DNA from: Thiohalobacter sp.
GTDB lineage: Bacteria; Pseudomonadota; Gammaproteobacteria; DSM-19610
Assembly (NCBI GenBank): GCA_027010005.1
Contig: JALVCM010000509.1
Span: forward strand, 1 to 6,542
Direction of reading: 5' to 3'
DNA: 6,542 nt
The notes under the pieces were generated by a model. That model was not told where the DNA came from. It did not search any database and saw only the letters and a list, made by a program, of their open reading frames with translations. The translations under genes were made by a program, and so were the position numbers. Below are positions 1 to 6,212 of this stretch, one piece after another. Each line of letters begins with the position of its first letter. Positions within the stretch are counted from its first letter, which is position 1.

Positions 1-1848
1 TTCGAGGTATTCAAAACGCTGGGGTTATACGATGTGTATGGTGCCAGCTGGTTTCTGGCGATCCTGGCCTTTCTGGTTTTGTCTACCAGTGTCTGTATCT
101 GGCGCAATACCCCGAACATGTTGCGGGAGATGCGCAATTTCCATCTCAACGTGCATTACAAGTCACTCAGGGCGTTCCACCACCAGTGCGAGTGGGAGGT
201 CGAGGCGAAACCACAGGATTTGCAGGCTGCACTGGCGGGCTGGTTGCGCAAGCTGGGTTACCGCAGCCGCACGCGTAACCGGGGCGGACACTACATACTT
301 GCGGCGATCAAGGGTCGTTACAGCAAGCTGGGATATTTCTTCACCCATATCGCCATCGTGGTGATCTGTATCGGCGCTCTGTTTGACAGCGGTCTGCCGC
401 TCATGCTGCGCGAGGCCAGTGGCCAGCTTAAGGCCGAGACGCGCGATATCCCCGCTGCCGAAGTGCCGGCCATCAGCCGTCTTCCTGTCACCAACCCGAG
501 CTTCCGGGGTTCTGTGCGTATTCCCGAGGGCAGTTCGGCCAATCTCGTGTTTCTTCAATTGCGTGATGGTTACCTGGTCCAGCCGCTACCGTTTTCCATC
601 GAGGTAAAGGATTTCCGTATCGAGCACTATTCGACCGGTCAGCCGAAGTCCTTTGAAAGCGACCTGGTGATTCATGACCCGGATGAAGCGGAGCCGCAGG
701 AGAAAACCATCGCGGTCAATCATCCCTGGATCTACAAGGGCTACGCGATTTACCAGGCCAGCTTCAGCGACGGTGGTACCGGGTTGACGCTGGATGCCTG
801 GCCCTTGCAGTCTGCCGATATCAAACCACAGCGTATCAAGGGCAAGGTGCTGGGCAGCCTTGAACTCGATACACCAGACGGACCGATGACGCTGGAGTTT
901 ACGGATTTCCGCATGTTCAATATCAACCCTGTCATCGACAAGGACGGCAAGGAACAGCAGAAGAATTTCGGTCCTGACTTTACCTTCAAGCTGCGTGACG
1001 CCTCGGGCCAGGCCCGTGAGTACGAGAATTACATGCTGCCGGTAGAATTTAACGGCAGGATGTTCATGCTGAGCGGCATGCGCGAGTCACCGGCTGAGCC
1101 GTTCCGTTACCTGCATATCCCGGTTGACGATAAGGGTGGTGTCGAGCGCTTCATGCGCTTCCAGGCCATGCTGTTCGACGACCGGCGCATCAGCGAGATT
1201 GTGCGCCGGACCACAGACCAGAGCCTTGGGCAGATCGAGCTGGACGAACCGGCGCGACGCGAAGAAGTCATGCGTTCCATGCTGGGCCTGGTGAAGCAGT
1301 TCCGGGCGGGTGGTTATGAGGCGATTGCCGGGATGGTGGGCGAGCGTGTCCCGAAGGAACGGCAGGAAGACGTGCTGAAAGCCTACTTCAAGGTATTGCA
1401 GACACTGCTTGGCGAGGTTTACCTGGAACTCATGCGCGAAGAAGGTGTCGATTTGTCACAGGGTCTGAGTGACCGGGACGCCGGTTTTTTCGATGATGCG
1501 CTGACCGCTGTCGCGGCACTGGGGAATTACGGGTCTCCCTTTTACCTGCAGTTGCGCGACTTTGATTTTGTGCAGGCCTCCGGGCTGCAGATTGCGCGTG
1601 CGCCCGGCAAGAACATGGTGTATTTCGGTTTTGCATTATTGATTGTGGGGGTTTTCCTGATGTTTTATGTGCCAAACCGCAAATTGTGGTTCTGGATCGA
1701 ACAGCGGGGTGATACAAGTCGTATACTGGCGGCCGGTACCGGGAATCGCCACCAGCGTGATTTTGCCCGCGAGTTTGAACAGATGTGCGCGCAGCTCGAT
1801 ACACGCTGGAACAGCGCCGCGCAGGAAAATCCCGGTAGCGAGCACTGA
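1..1848 (+). CDS. resB: Cytochrome c biogenesis protein ResB/Ccs1 (System II), 5' end cut by window
   Basis: ResB is the inner-membrane partner of CcsA in the System II cytochrome c synthase, which exports heme and attaches it to apocytochrome c in the periplasm. The frame is open from base 1 and gives 615 visible residues. A GTG at 34 is in frame, but the reading frame continues upstream with family-like sequence (LGLYDVYGASWF), so it is not the start. Family members have four membrane segments; the first lies left of the window, so perhaps 40-70 residues are missing. Visible are a membrane segment at about 17-34, a second at about 111-129 containing His116 (the likely intramembrane heme-relay histidine), a large periplasmic domain with the family motif VNHPWIYKGYAIYQ at about 239-252, and a last segment at about 540-558 followed by FYVPNRKLWFWIE. 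A cytoplasmic tail of about 50 residues ends the protein. The helical, charged stretch at about 400-510 matches my memory of beta/gammaproteobacterial ResB. The next gene, ccsA, begins 27 bases downstream. Confidence 0.95.
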   Translation, partial: FEVFKTLGLYDVYGASWFLAILAFLVLSTSVCIWRNTPNMLREMRNFHLNVHYKSLRAFHHQCEWEVEAKPQDLQAALAGWLRKLGYRSRTRNRGGHYILAAIKGRYSKLGYFFTHIAIVVICIGALFDSGLPLMLREASGQLKAETRDIPAAEVPAISRLPVTNPSFRGSVRIPEGSSANLVFLQLRDGYLVQPLPFSIEVKDFRIEHYSTGQPKSFESDLVIHDPDEAEPQEKTIAVNHPWIYKGYAIYQASFSDGGTGLTLDAWPLQSADIKPQRIKGKVLGSLELDTPDGPMTLEFTDFRMFNINPVIDKDGKEQQKNFGPDFTFKLRDASGQAREYENYMLPVEFNGRMFMLSGMRESPAEPFRYLHIPVDDKGGVERFMRFQAMLFDDRRISEIVRRTTDQSLGQIELDEPARREEVMRSMLGLVKQFRAGGYEAIAGMVGERVPKERQEDVLKAYFKVLQTLLGEVYLELMREEGVDLSQGLSDRDAGFFDDALTAVAALGNYGSPFYLQLRDFDFVQASGLQIARAPGKNMVYFGFALLIVGVFLMFYVPNRKLWFWIEQRGDTSRILAAGTGNRHQRDFAREFEQMCAQLDTRWNSAAQENPGSEH

Positions 1849-1864
1849 GTCAGCATTTATTAAC

Positions 1865-1868
1865 AGGT
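1865..1868 (+). promoter_or_regulatory. Probable ribosome binding site of ccsA
   Basis: AGGT sits 7 bases before the ATG at 1876, in the 27-base gap after resB. It is a modest Shine-Dalgarno match but the only one there. It supports this ATG as the start; no other ATG or GTG between the resB stop and 1876 is in frame with ccsA. Confidence 0.5.
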
Positions 1869-1875
1869 AATCGAT

Positions 1876-3054
1876 ATGTCGGTAACACAACAGGATCTGC
1901 TCGGCGGGCTGGAACAGCCCTCGTTCTGGAAAAAACTGACGGCCATCGACTGGCTGTGGGCCCTGCTGGTGATGGCGGGTACCGGCTATGCCTGGCACCA
2001 CTACCAGGGGCTGATGGATGATTATGAAGTCGGCATTCTGTTCGGCTCCGGACTGGCGCTGGTGGTACTGGGCTGGGCCTGGAAGGCCGTGCGCGTGCTG
2101 GCGATTGTTGTTGCCGCTCTGAGCCTGCTGGCTGTCAGCCTGTACGGCAGTTCGCTGCAGGCGGCCGAAACAAATTTCTTCCTCAAGTTCCTGTTTGCCA
2201 GCCAGTCGGCCATCATGTGGATGAGTGCGCTGTTTGTGGGTGCCACCGTGGCGTATTTCGCCGCACTGGCGGCACGTTCAGAGTTTACCGGCAAGGTCGC
2301 CAGTGATATGACCTGGGCCGCCGTGGCAATGGGCTTTACCGGGTTGATGGTGCGCTGGCGCGAGTCCTACCTGATGGGCAGTGATATCGGCCATATCCCG
2401 GTCAGTAACCTCTATGAAGTCTTCATTCTGTTCTGTCTGCTTACGGCGCTGATTTATCTTTACTATGAAGGCCGCTACCGCACGCGTGCCATGGGCGGTT
2501 TTGTGCTGCTGGTGATTTCCGCGGCAGTCGCTTTTTTACTGTGGTATGCCTTCAGTCGCGATGCACACGAAATCCAGCCACTGGTGCCGGCGCTGCAAAG
2601 CTACTGGATGAAGATCCACGTGCCGGCCAACTTTATTGGGTACGGTGCTTTCGCACTGGCCGCCATGGTGGGCGTTGCCTACCTCGTGCGCGAGCGTGCA
2701 GACCGGGTGGCGCCGCAGGGCTTTATTGCCACGCGCCTGCCAGACACGGAAATGCTCGATGATGTGATGTACAAGGCGATCGCTCTCGGTTTTGCCTTTT
2801 TTACCGTTGCCACCATACTCGGCGCATTATGGGCGGCCGAAGCCTGGGGCGGTTACTGGTCGTGGGACCCCAAGGAAACCTGGGCGCTGATCGTGTGGCT
2901 GAACTACGCAGCCTGGTTGCACATGCGTCTGACCAAAGGCTGGCGCGGGATACCGCTGGCCTGGTGGGCGGTGGTCGGTCTGTTCGTCACCCTGTTTGCA
3001 TTTCTTGGCGTTAATATGTTCCTGTCGGGCCTGCATTCCTACGGTGAACTCTGA
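1876..3054 (+). CDS. ccsA: System II cytochrome c synthase subunit CcsA/ResC (often named CcsB)
   Basis: This 392-residue polytopic membrane protein carries the heme-handling WWD domain and, with ResB, forms the System II synthase. The WWD signature is seen as WGGYWSWDPKETW (about 324-336). The expected histidines are present: His248 (KIHVPANF) and His387 (SGLHSYG) flank the WWD domain as candidate heme ligands on the periplasmic side, and His349 (AWLHM) lies in the following membrane segment as the candidate heme-entry ligand. Together with His116 of ResB this completes the four-histidine set known from CcsBA fusion proteins. About ten hydrophobic segments can be read, roughly at 26-42, 50-69, 73-92, 112-132, 178-196, 206-226, 252-272, 302-322, 334-350 and 362-384. 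The motif GHIPVSNLYEVF (172-183) is also typical of the family. The protein is slightly longer than minimal CcsA because of extra N-terminal helices, as usual in proteobacteria. It follows resB by 27 bases and runs straight into dsbA. Confidence 0.96.
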   Translation: MSVTQQDLLGGLEQPSFWKKLTAIDWLWALLVMAGTGYAWHHYQGLMDDYEVGILFGSGLALVVLGWAWKAVRVLAIVVAALSLLAVSLYGSSLQAAETNFFLKFLFASQSAIMWMSALFVGATVAYFAALAARSEFTGKVASDMTWAAVAMGFTGLMVRWRESYLMGSDIGHIPVSNLYEVFILFCLLTALIYLYYEGRYRTRAMGGFVLLVISAAVAFLLWYAFSRDAHEIQPLVPALQSYWMKIHVPANFIGYGAFALAAMVGVAYLVRERADRVAPQGFIATRLPDTEMLDDVMYKAIALGFAFFTVATILGALWAAEAWGGYWSWDPKETWALIVWLNYAAWLHMRLTKGWRGIPLAWWAVVGLFVTLFAFLGVNMFLSGLHSYGEL

Positions 3055-3057
3055 GAT

Positions 3058-3061
3058 GGAG
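3058..3061 (+). promoter_or_regulatory. Ribosome binding site that decides the dsbA start
   Basis: GGAG lies 6 bases before the ATG at 3068 and 3 bases after the ccsA stop. An in-frame ATG at 3056 overlaps this site and has only a weak purine-rich stretch upstream, so 3068 is the better start. The arrangement suggests that ribosomes finishing ccsA can begin dsbA. Confidence 0.7.
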
Positions 3062-3067
3062 AAAAAA

Positions 3068-3706
3068 ATGAAAAATGTCATGCGACTAATCATCCTGATG
3101 CTGTTTGCCCCGTTGGCCTTCGGCGCCTGGAAGGAGGGTGTGAATTACGAAAGGCTTTCCGCGCCACAGCCGACCGACAACCCGGACAGGATCGAGGTAC
3201 GTGAATTATTCTGGTACGGGTGTCCACACTGTTACCAGCTCGAGCCGGAACTGCATGCGTGGCTGGAAAAGAAACCGGACGACGTGGAATTTGTACGTAT
3301 GCCGGCTGTCCTCGGGCCAAACTGGGAACTACTGGCGCGTGCCTACTACACGGCCGAGGTGCTGGGGGTGGTGGACAAGGTCCACGGTGCGATCTTTGAC
3401 CGCCTGCACAAGGACCGCAAGCGCATCCGTACACCGGCTGACGTCAAGGCGATCTTTACCAAAAACGGCGTTCTGGAAAGTGATTTTGACAATGCCTTTG
3501 CCTCGTTCGCCGTCGTGACAAAGACCAACCGTGCAAAACGCGTACGTGAATTGTATGGCGCGACCGGTGTACCGACATTGATTATCAATGGCAAGTACCG
3601 CACCAGTGCCACCATGGCGGGCGGTAACCGGCAGTTGCTCGAGGTAGTCGATTACCTCGTTGAGCAGGAGCGGAAGGCCGCTGGCGGTAACGCCGCAGGA
3701 AAATAA
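3068..3706 (+). CDS. dsbA: Thiol:disulfide interchange protein DsbA, periplasmic thiol oxidase
   Basis: DsbA donates its disulfide to newly exported proteins in the periplasm and is normally reoxidised by the membrane protein DsbB, which is not in the window. The 212-residue protein begins with a short signal peptide (MKNVMRLIILMLFAPLAFGA) with likely cleavage after Ala20. The thioredoxin-like fold carries the active site CPHC at 52-55 in the context FWYGCPHC, the classic DsbA dipeptide Pro-His. The cis-proline loop is GATGVPTLIING with Pro169 preceded by Val168, as in oxidising DsbA proteins; isomerases (DsbC/DsbG) tend to have Thr there. A helical insertion domain lies between about 75 and 150. 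Length matches the family. The A-, G- and K-rich end (from about 200) looks disordered. An upstream ATG at 3056 would add four residues (MEKK) without changing the signal peptide character. The gene is effectively fused to the end of ccsA, which implies co-expression with the cytochrome c synthase. Confidence 0.96.
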   Translation: MKNVMRLIILMLFAPLAFGAWKEGVNYERLSAPQPTDNPDRIEVRELFWYGCPHCYQLEPELHAWLEKKPDDVEFVRMPAVLGPNWELLARAYYTAEVLGVVDKVHGAIFDRLHKDRKRIRTPADVKAIFTKNGVLESDFDNAFASFAVVTKTNRAKRVRELYGATGVPTLIINGKYRTSATMAGGNRQLLEVVDYLVEQERKAAGGNAAGK

Positions 3707-3712
3707 CAAGGT

Positions 3713-3728
3713 GCCGGAAGTTTCCGGC
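3713..3728 (+). repeat. Short perfect inverted repeat in the dsbA-ThDP enzyme gap
   Basis: GCCGGAA and TTCCGGC (7-base arms) flank GT, starting 7 bases after the dsbA stop. The 2-base centre makes it a near-continuous palindrome, more like a protein binding site than a good RNA hairpin, though a 6-bp stem with a 4-base loop is possible. No T-tract follows, so it is not a standard terminator. Function is unknown; chance is possible in GC-rich DNA. Confidence 0.5.
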
Positions 3729-3748
3729 CATACTGGCTGCTGTCCAAC

Positions 3749-3752
3749 AGGA
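3749..3752 (+). promoter_or_regulatory. Ribosome binding site of the acetolactate synthase-like gene
   Basis: AGGA lies 8 bases before the ATG at 3761, a good spacing. It supports that ATG, which also gives the expected N-terminus of the ThDP fold (NAAQLFVKCLENEGVEYIFG). Confidence 0.65.
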
Positions 3753-3760
3753 CGACTGAC

Positions 3761-5392
3761 ATGAACGCCGCACAACTCTTTGTAAAATGCCTGGAGAACG
3801 AAGGCGTCGAATATATTTTCGGCGTACCCGGCGAGGAAAACCTCGACCTGATGGATGCCCTGCTGGATTCCAGCATTCGTTTCATTACCACGCGTCACGA
3901 GCAGGGTGCAGCCTTTATGGCCGACGTGTACGGGCGCCTGACCGGGCGCGCAGGTGTTTGCCTGTCGACCCTGGGGCCGGGTGCCACCAATCTTGTCACC
4001 GGTGTCGCAGATGCCAATATGGACCATGCTCCGGTAGTGGCGATTGCCGGGCAGGCGGGCACCAACCGCCTGCACAAGGAATCACACCAGGTACTCGACC
4101 TGGTCAGCATGTTTCGCCCCATCACCAAGTACAGTTCGCAGGTGCTGGCGGCAGACGTGATTCCGGAAGTGATCCGCAAAGCCTTCAAGGTGGCGCAGTC
4201 GGAAAAGACCGGTGCAGTATTTATCGAGTTTCCGGAAGACATTGCCAAGTTGCCGGCCGTGGCGAAACCTCTGCAGGTAAACGCCCCGTTCCCGCCCGAG
4301 CCGCCGCAGCAGCAGGTTGAGCGTGCCGCCACGCTGATATCCCGGGCTCGCAACCCGATGATCCTGGCCGGCAACGGTGTGGTGCGTGCGGGGGCCTGGA
4401 AGCACCTGGCCGATTTTGCCGAGCAGCTCAACATCCCGGTGGCCAATACCTTCATGGCCAAGGGCGTGACGCCGTTCCGCAACCGCACCACGCTGGCCAG
4501 TGCGGGTCTGCAGGCCAACGACTACATCAGCTGCGGGTTCAGTCGTGCCGATGTGATTATCTGTGTGGGCTATGACCTGGTGGAATACCACCCCTACCTG
4601 TGGCACCCGACGCGCGACCGCACCATTATCCATATCGACCGTACCCAGGCCGAAGTCGACGAACACTACAATGTCACGGTCGGCGTGCTGGGTGATATCA
4701 AGCACACGCTGATACGTATCGCCGAGCTGGCAACGCCCCACCAGGGCCACCTGATGCGCCCCCTGCGCGAGGCGCTCATCAAAGAAATGAACCAGCACCG
4801 GGACGACGAGGGGTTCCCGGTAAAGCCGCAGAAAATCATCTGGGACCTGCGTACCGTGCTGAATCTCGACGATATTGTTGTGTGCGATGTCGGTGCGCAC
4901 AAAATGTGGATGGCGCGCATGTTCCGCTGTGAGGAGCCCAATACCTGCATTATTTCCAACGGTTTTGCCAGTATGGGCATTGCCGTACCGGGTGCCATTG
5001 CCGCCAAAATGGTCTCCCCGGACCGGGCCGTGGTGGCGGTGACCGGTGACGCCGGTTTCCTGATGAATTCACAGGAAATCGAGACGGCGATGCGCCTGAA
5101 CGTGCCGATTGTGATTCTGGTCTGGAATGACAGCGGCTACGGCCTGATCGAGTGGAAGCAGATGCACCAGTTCAAGCGGACTTCGCACGTACACTTCAAC
5201 AACCCGGATTTCGTGAAATATGCCGAGTCGTTCGGTGCCAGCGGCTACCGCGTGGAGGCCCCGGGCCAGTTACAGGGTATACTCAAGGAAGCGCTGGCGC
5301 AGCCGACCCTGAGTATAATCGACTGCCCCGTCGATTATAGTGAAAACCTGAAATTAACCGAGCAGCTGGGTAACCTGGTTTGCCCCATTTGA
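3761..5392 (+). CDS. Acetolactate synthase large subunit-like ThDP enzyme (AlsS-like)
   Basis: This 543-residue enzyme belongs to the thiamine-diphosphate family that decarboxylates pyruvate and condenses the product with a second 2-keto acid or other acceptor; acetolactate formation in the cytosol is the best guess. The N-terminal pyrimidine-binding domain (1-165) has FGVPGEENLDL, the catalytic glutamate Glu47 in RHEQGAAFMA and LGPGATN (71-77). The central domain is at about 185-325. The C-terminal diphosphate-binding domain (about 360-530) has ISNGFASMG, GDA at 429-431 in place of the usual GDG, and WND at 455-457 for metal and ThDP. The stretch VGYDLVEYHPYLWH (269-282) resembles Bacillus AlsS, and no RFDDR-type FAD motif of biosynthetic AHAS is seen, suggesting an FAD-independent, catabolic-type enzyme. 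Lys466 aligns, by eye, with Gln487 of B. subtilis AlsS and the specificity tryptophan of AHAS II, so the acceptor may differ. The ending CPVDYSENLKLTEQLG is typical of a proteobacterial subgroup annotated as acetolactate synthase. No small subunit or acetolactate decarboxylase gene is nearby. A perfect inverted repeat lies near its 3' end. Confidence 0.88.
   Translation: MNAAQLFVKCLENEGVEYIFGVPGEENLDLMDALLDSSIRFITTRHEQGAAFMADVYGRLTGRAGVCLSTLGPGATNLVTGVADANMDHAPVVAIAGQAGTNRLHKESHQVLDLVSMFRPITKYSSQVLAADVIPEVIRKAFKVAQSEKTGAVFIEFPEDIAKLPAVAKPLQVNAPFPPEPPQQQVERAATLISRARNPMILAGNGVVRAGAWKHLADFAEQLNIPVANTFMAKGVTPFRNRTTLASAGLQANDYISCGFSRADVIICVGYDLVEYHPYLWHPTRDRTIIHIDRTQAEVDEHYNVTVGVLGDIKHTLIRIAELATPHQGHLMRPLREALIKEMNQHRDDEGFPVKPQKIIWDLRTVLNLDDIVVCDVGAHKMWMARMFRCEEPNTCIISNGFASMGIAVPGAIAAKMVSPDRAVVAVTGDAGFLMNSQEIETAMRLNVPIVILVWNDSGYGLIEWKQMHQFKRTSHVHFNNPDFVKYAESFGASGYRVEAPGQLQGILKEALAQPTLSIIDCPVDYSENLKLTEQLGNLVCPI
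5314..5339 (+). repeat. Perfect 10-bp inverted repeat inside the 3' end of the ThDP enzyme gene
   Basis: TATAATCGAC (5314-5323) and GTCGATTATA (5330-5339) are exact reverse complements around the 6-base loop TGCCCC. Transcribed, they would form a 10-bp hairpin within codons for SIIDCPVDY, ending 51 bases before the stop codon and 60 before the next gene. No T-tract follows, so it is not an ordinary terminator. It could be an mRNA stability or processing element, an operator, or chance constrained by the protein sequence. Confidence 0.6.
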
Positions 5393-5399
5393 TACTGAT

Positions 5400-6200
5400 A
5401 TGTCACGTACTGCCAATGCCACATCGCTCCAGCCGGTGCACAAGCGGACCCTGCGCCTGCTGAGTTATAACATCCAGATAGGCATCCATACCCGCGGTTA
5501 CCGGCACTACCTGACACACAGCTGGAAGCACGTGTTGCACCATCCACAGCGATTTACCAACCTGGACCGGATCGCAGCGCTGATGCAGAACTACGATATT
5601 GTCGGCGTCCAGGAGGCGGATGCCGGCAGCGCGCGCAGTGGCTTCGTCAATATCACCCAGTATCTTGCCAATGAGGCCGGTTTTCCGTACTGGGATGACC
5701 AGACCAACCGGCGCATCGGCCGTTTTGCGCGCCACAGCCTGGGTGTGCTGAGCCGTTACAAACCCAGCGGTATTACCGAGCATCGTCTGCCGGGCCGAAT
5801 TCCGGGGCGCGGTGCCATGGCAGTACGTTTCGGTGATGGTGAGGAATCCCTGGTGGTACTGATTGTCCACCTTGCGCTCAGTCAGCGCGGTCGGATCAAT
5901 CAGCTGGACTACCTTGGCGAACTGATCAATGAATACCGGCACGTGGTACTGATGGGTGACATGAATTGCCGCTCCGACAGTCCCGAAATCGAAAGGCTGA
6001 TTGACCGTACGCTGATGACCGAGCCCCTGCACGGGATGAATACCTTCCCCAGCTGGCGACCGAAGCGCAACATCGATCATATCCTTGTGACACCGACGGT
6101 CGAGGTTGAGCGTGCTGAAGTCCTGGATTACCCCCTGTCAGACCATCTTCCGGTAAGCATGGAAATTGTGTTGCCGGATTCCGTCAGGCTTGATGGTTGA
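5400..6200 (+). CDS. Endonuclease/exonuclease/phosphatase (EEP) family protein
   Basis: The 266-residue protein has the DNase I/exonuclease III/phosphatase fold, which hydrolyses phosphodiester or phosphomonoester bonds with a divalent metal. All expected motifs are visible in order: LSYNIQIG (Asn24), VGVQEAD (Glu72, metal), VHLAL (His157), VLMGDMNC (Asp187 and Asn189), NIDHILV (Asp226, His227) and LSDHLPV (Asp248, His249, catalytic). It should therefore be active, but the substrate (DNA, RNA, nucleotide, lipid or sugar phosphate) cannot be read from the sequence. There is no signal peptide or membrane segment, so it is probably cytosolic. The segment GIHTRGYRHYLTHSWKHVL (28-46), rich in His and aromatic residues, resembles what I recall of the Pseudomonas protein encoded next to dsbA and a diguanylate cyclase. 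The ATG at 5400 follows the upstream stop by 7 bases and lacks a clear Shine-Dalgarno site, suggesting coupling to translation of the ThDP enzyme gene. The next gene begins 12 bases after its stop. Confidence 0.92.
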   Translation: MSRTANATSLQPVHKRTLRLLSYNIQIGIHTRGYRHYLTHSWKHVLHHPQRFTNLDRIAALMQNYDIVGVQEADAGSARSGFVNITQYLANEAGFPYWDDQTNRRIGRFARHSLGVLSRYKPSGITEHRLPGRIPGRGAMAVRFGDGEESLVVLIVHLALSQRGRINQLDYLGELINEYRHVVLMGDMNCRSDSPEIERLIDRTLMTEPLHGMNTFPSWRPKRNIDHILVTPTVEVERAEVLDYPLSDHLPVSMEIVLPDSVRLDG

Positions 6201-6205
6201 AGGAG
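6201..6205 (+). promoter_or_regulatory. Ribosome binding site that supports a GTG start
   Basis: AGGAG directly follows the stop codon of the EEP gene and lies 7 bases before the GTG at 6213. It is the strongest Shine-Dalgarno match in the window and is the main reason to accept the GTG start of the last gene. Confidence 0.75.
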
Positions 6206-6212
6206 CGCCGGC

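Noticed and set aside
34..36. GTG at 34 as the true start of resB
   Set aside because: The frame is open to base 1 and the upstream residues continue family-like sequence; starting here would cut into the membrane-proximal motif and lose the first membrane segment.
2996..3067. N-terminal extension of dsbA from a TTG at 2996
   Set aside because: It would overlap ccsA by nearly 60 bases and put 24 residues ahead of a clear signal peptide; the GGAG at 3058-3061 points to the ATG at 3068.
3329..4075. Open frame on the - strand (248 codons) across dsbA and the ThDP gene start
   Set aside because: It spans two confident + strand genes and the gap between them, shows no domain or signal, and would begin inside dsbA without a good ribosome binding site.
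4082..4900. Long open frame on the - strand (272 codons) opposite the ThDP enzyme gene
   Set aside because: It lies wholly inside a gene with complete family motifs, has no recognisable domain, and its His/Arg/Val-rich, low-complexity composition is typical of antisense frames in GC-rich coding DNA.
5314..5319. TATAAT as a -10 promoter box for the EEP-cyclase genes
   Set aside because: No -35-like hexamer lies 16-18 bases upstream, and the TG before it is one base off the extended -10 position. The match is explained by the inverted repeat and the Ser-Ile-Ile codons.
3761..5392. Biosynthetic FAD-dependent AHAS (IlvB/IlvG) for branched-chain amino acids
   Set aside because: The central domain lacks the RFDDR-type FAD motif, resembles AlsS around VGYDLVEYHP, and no IlvN small subunit follows.
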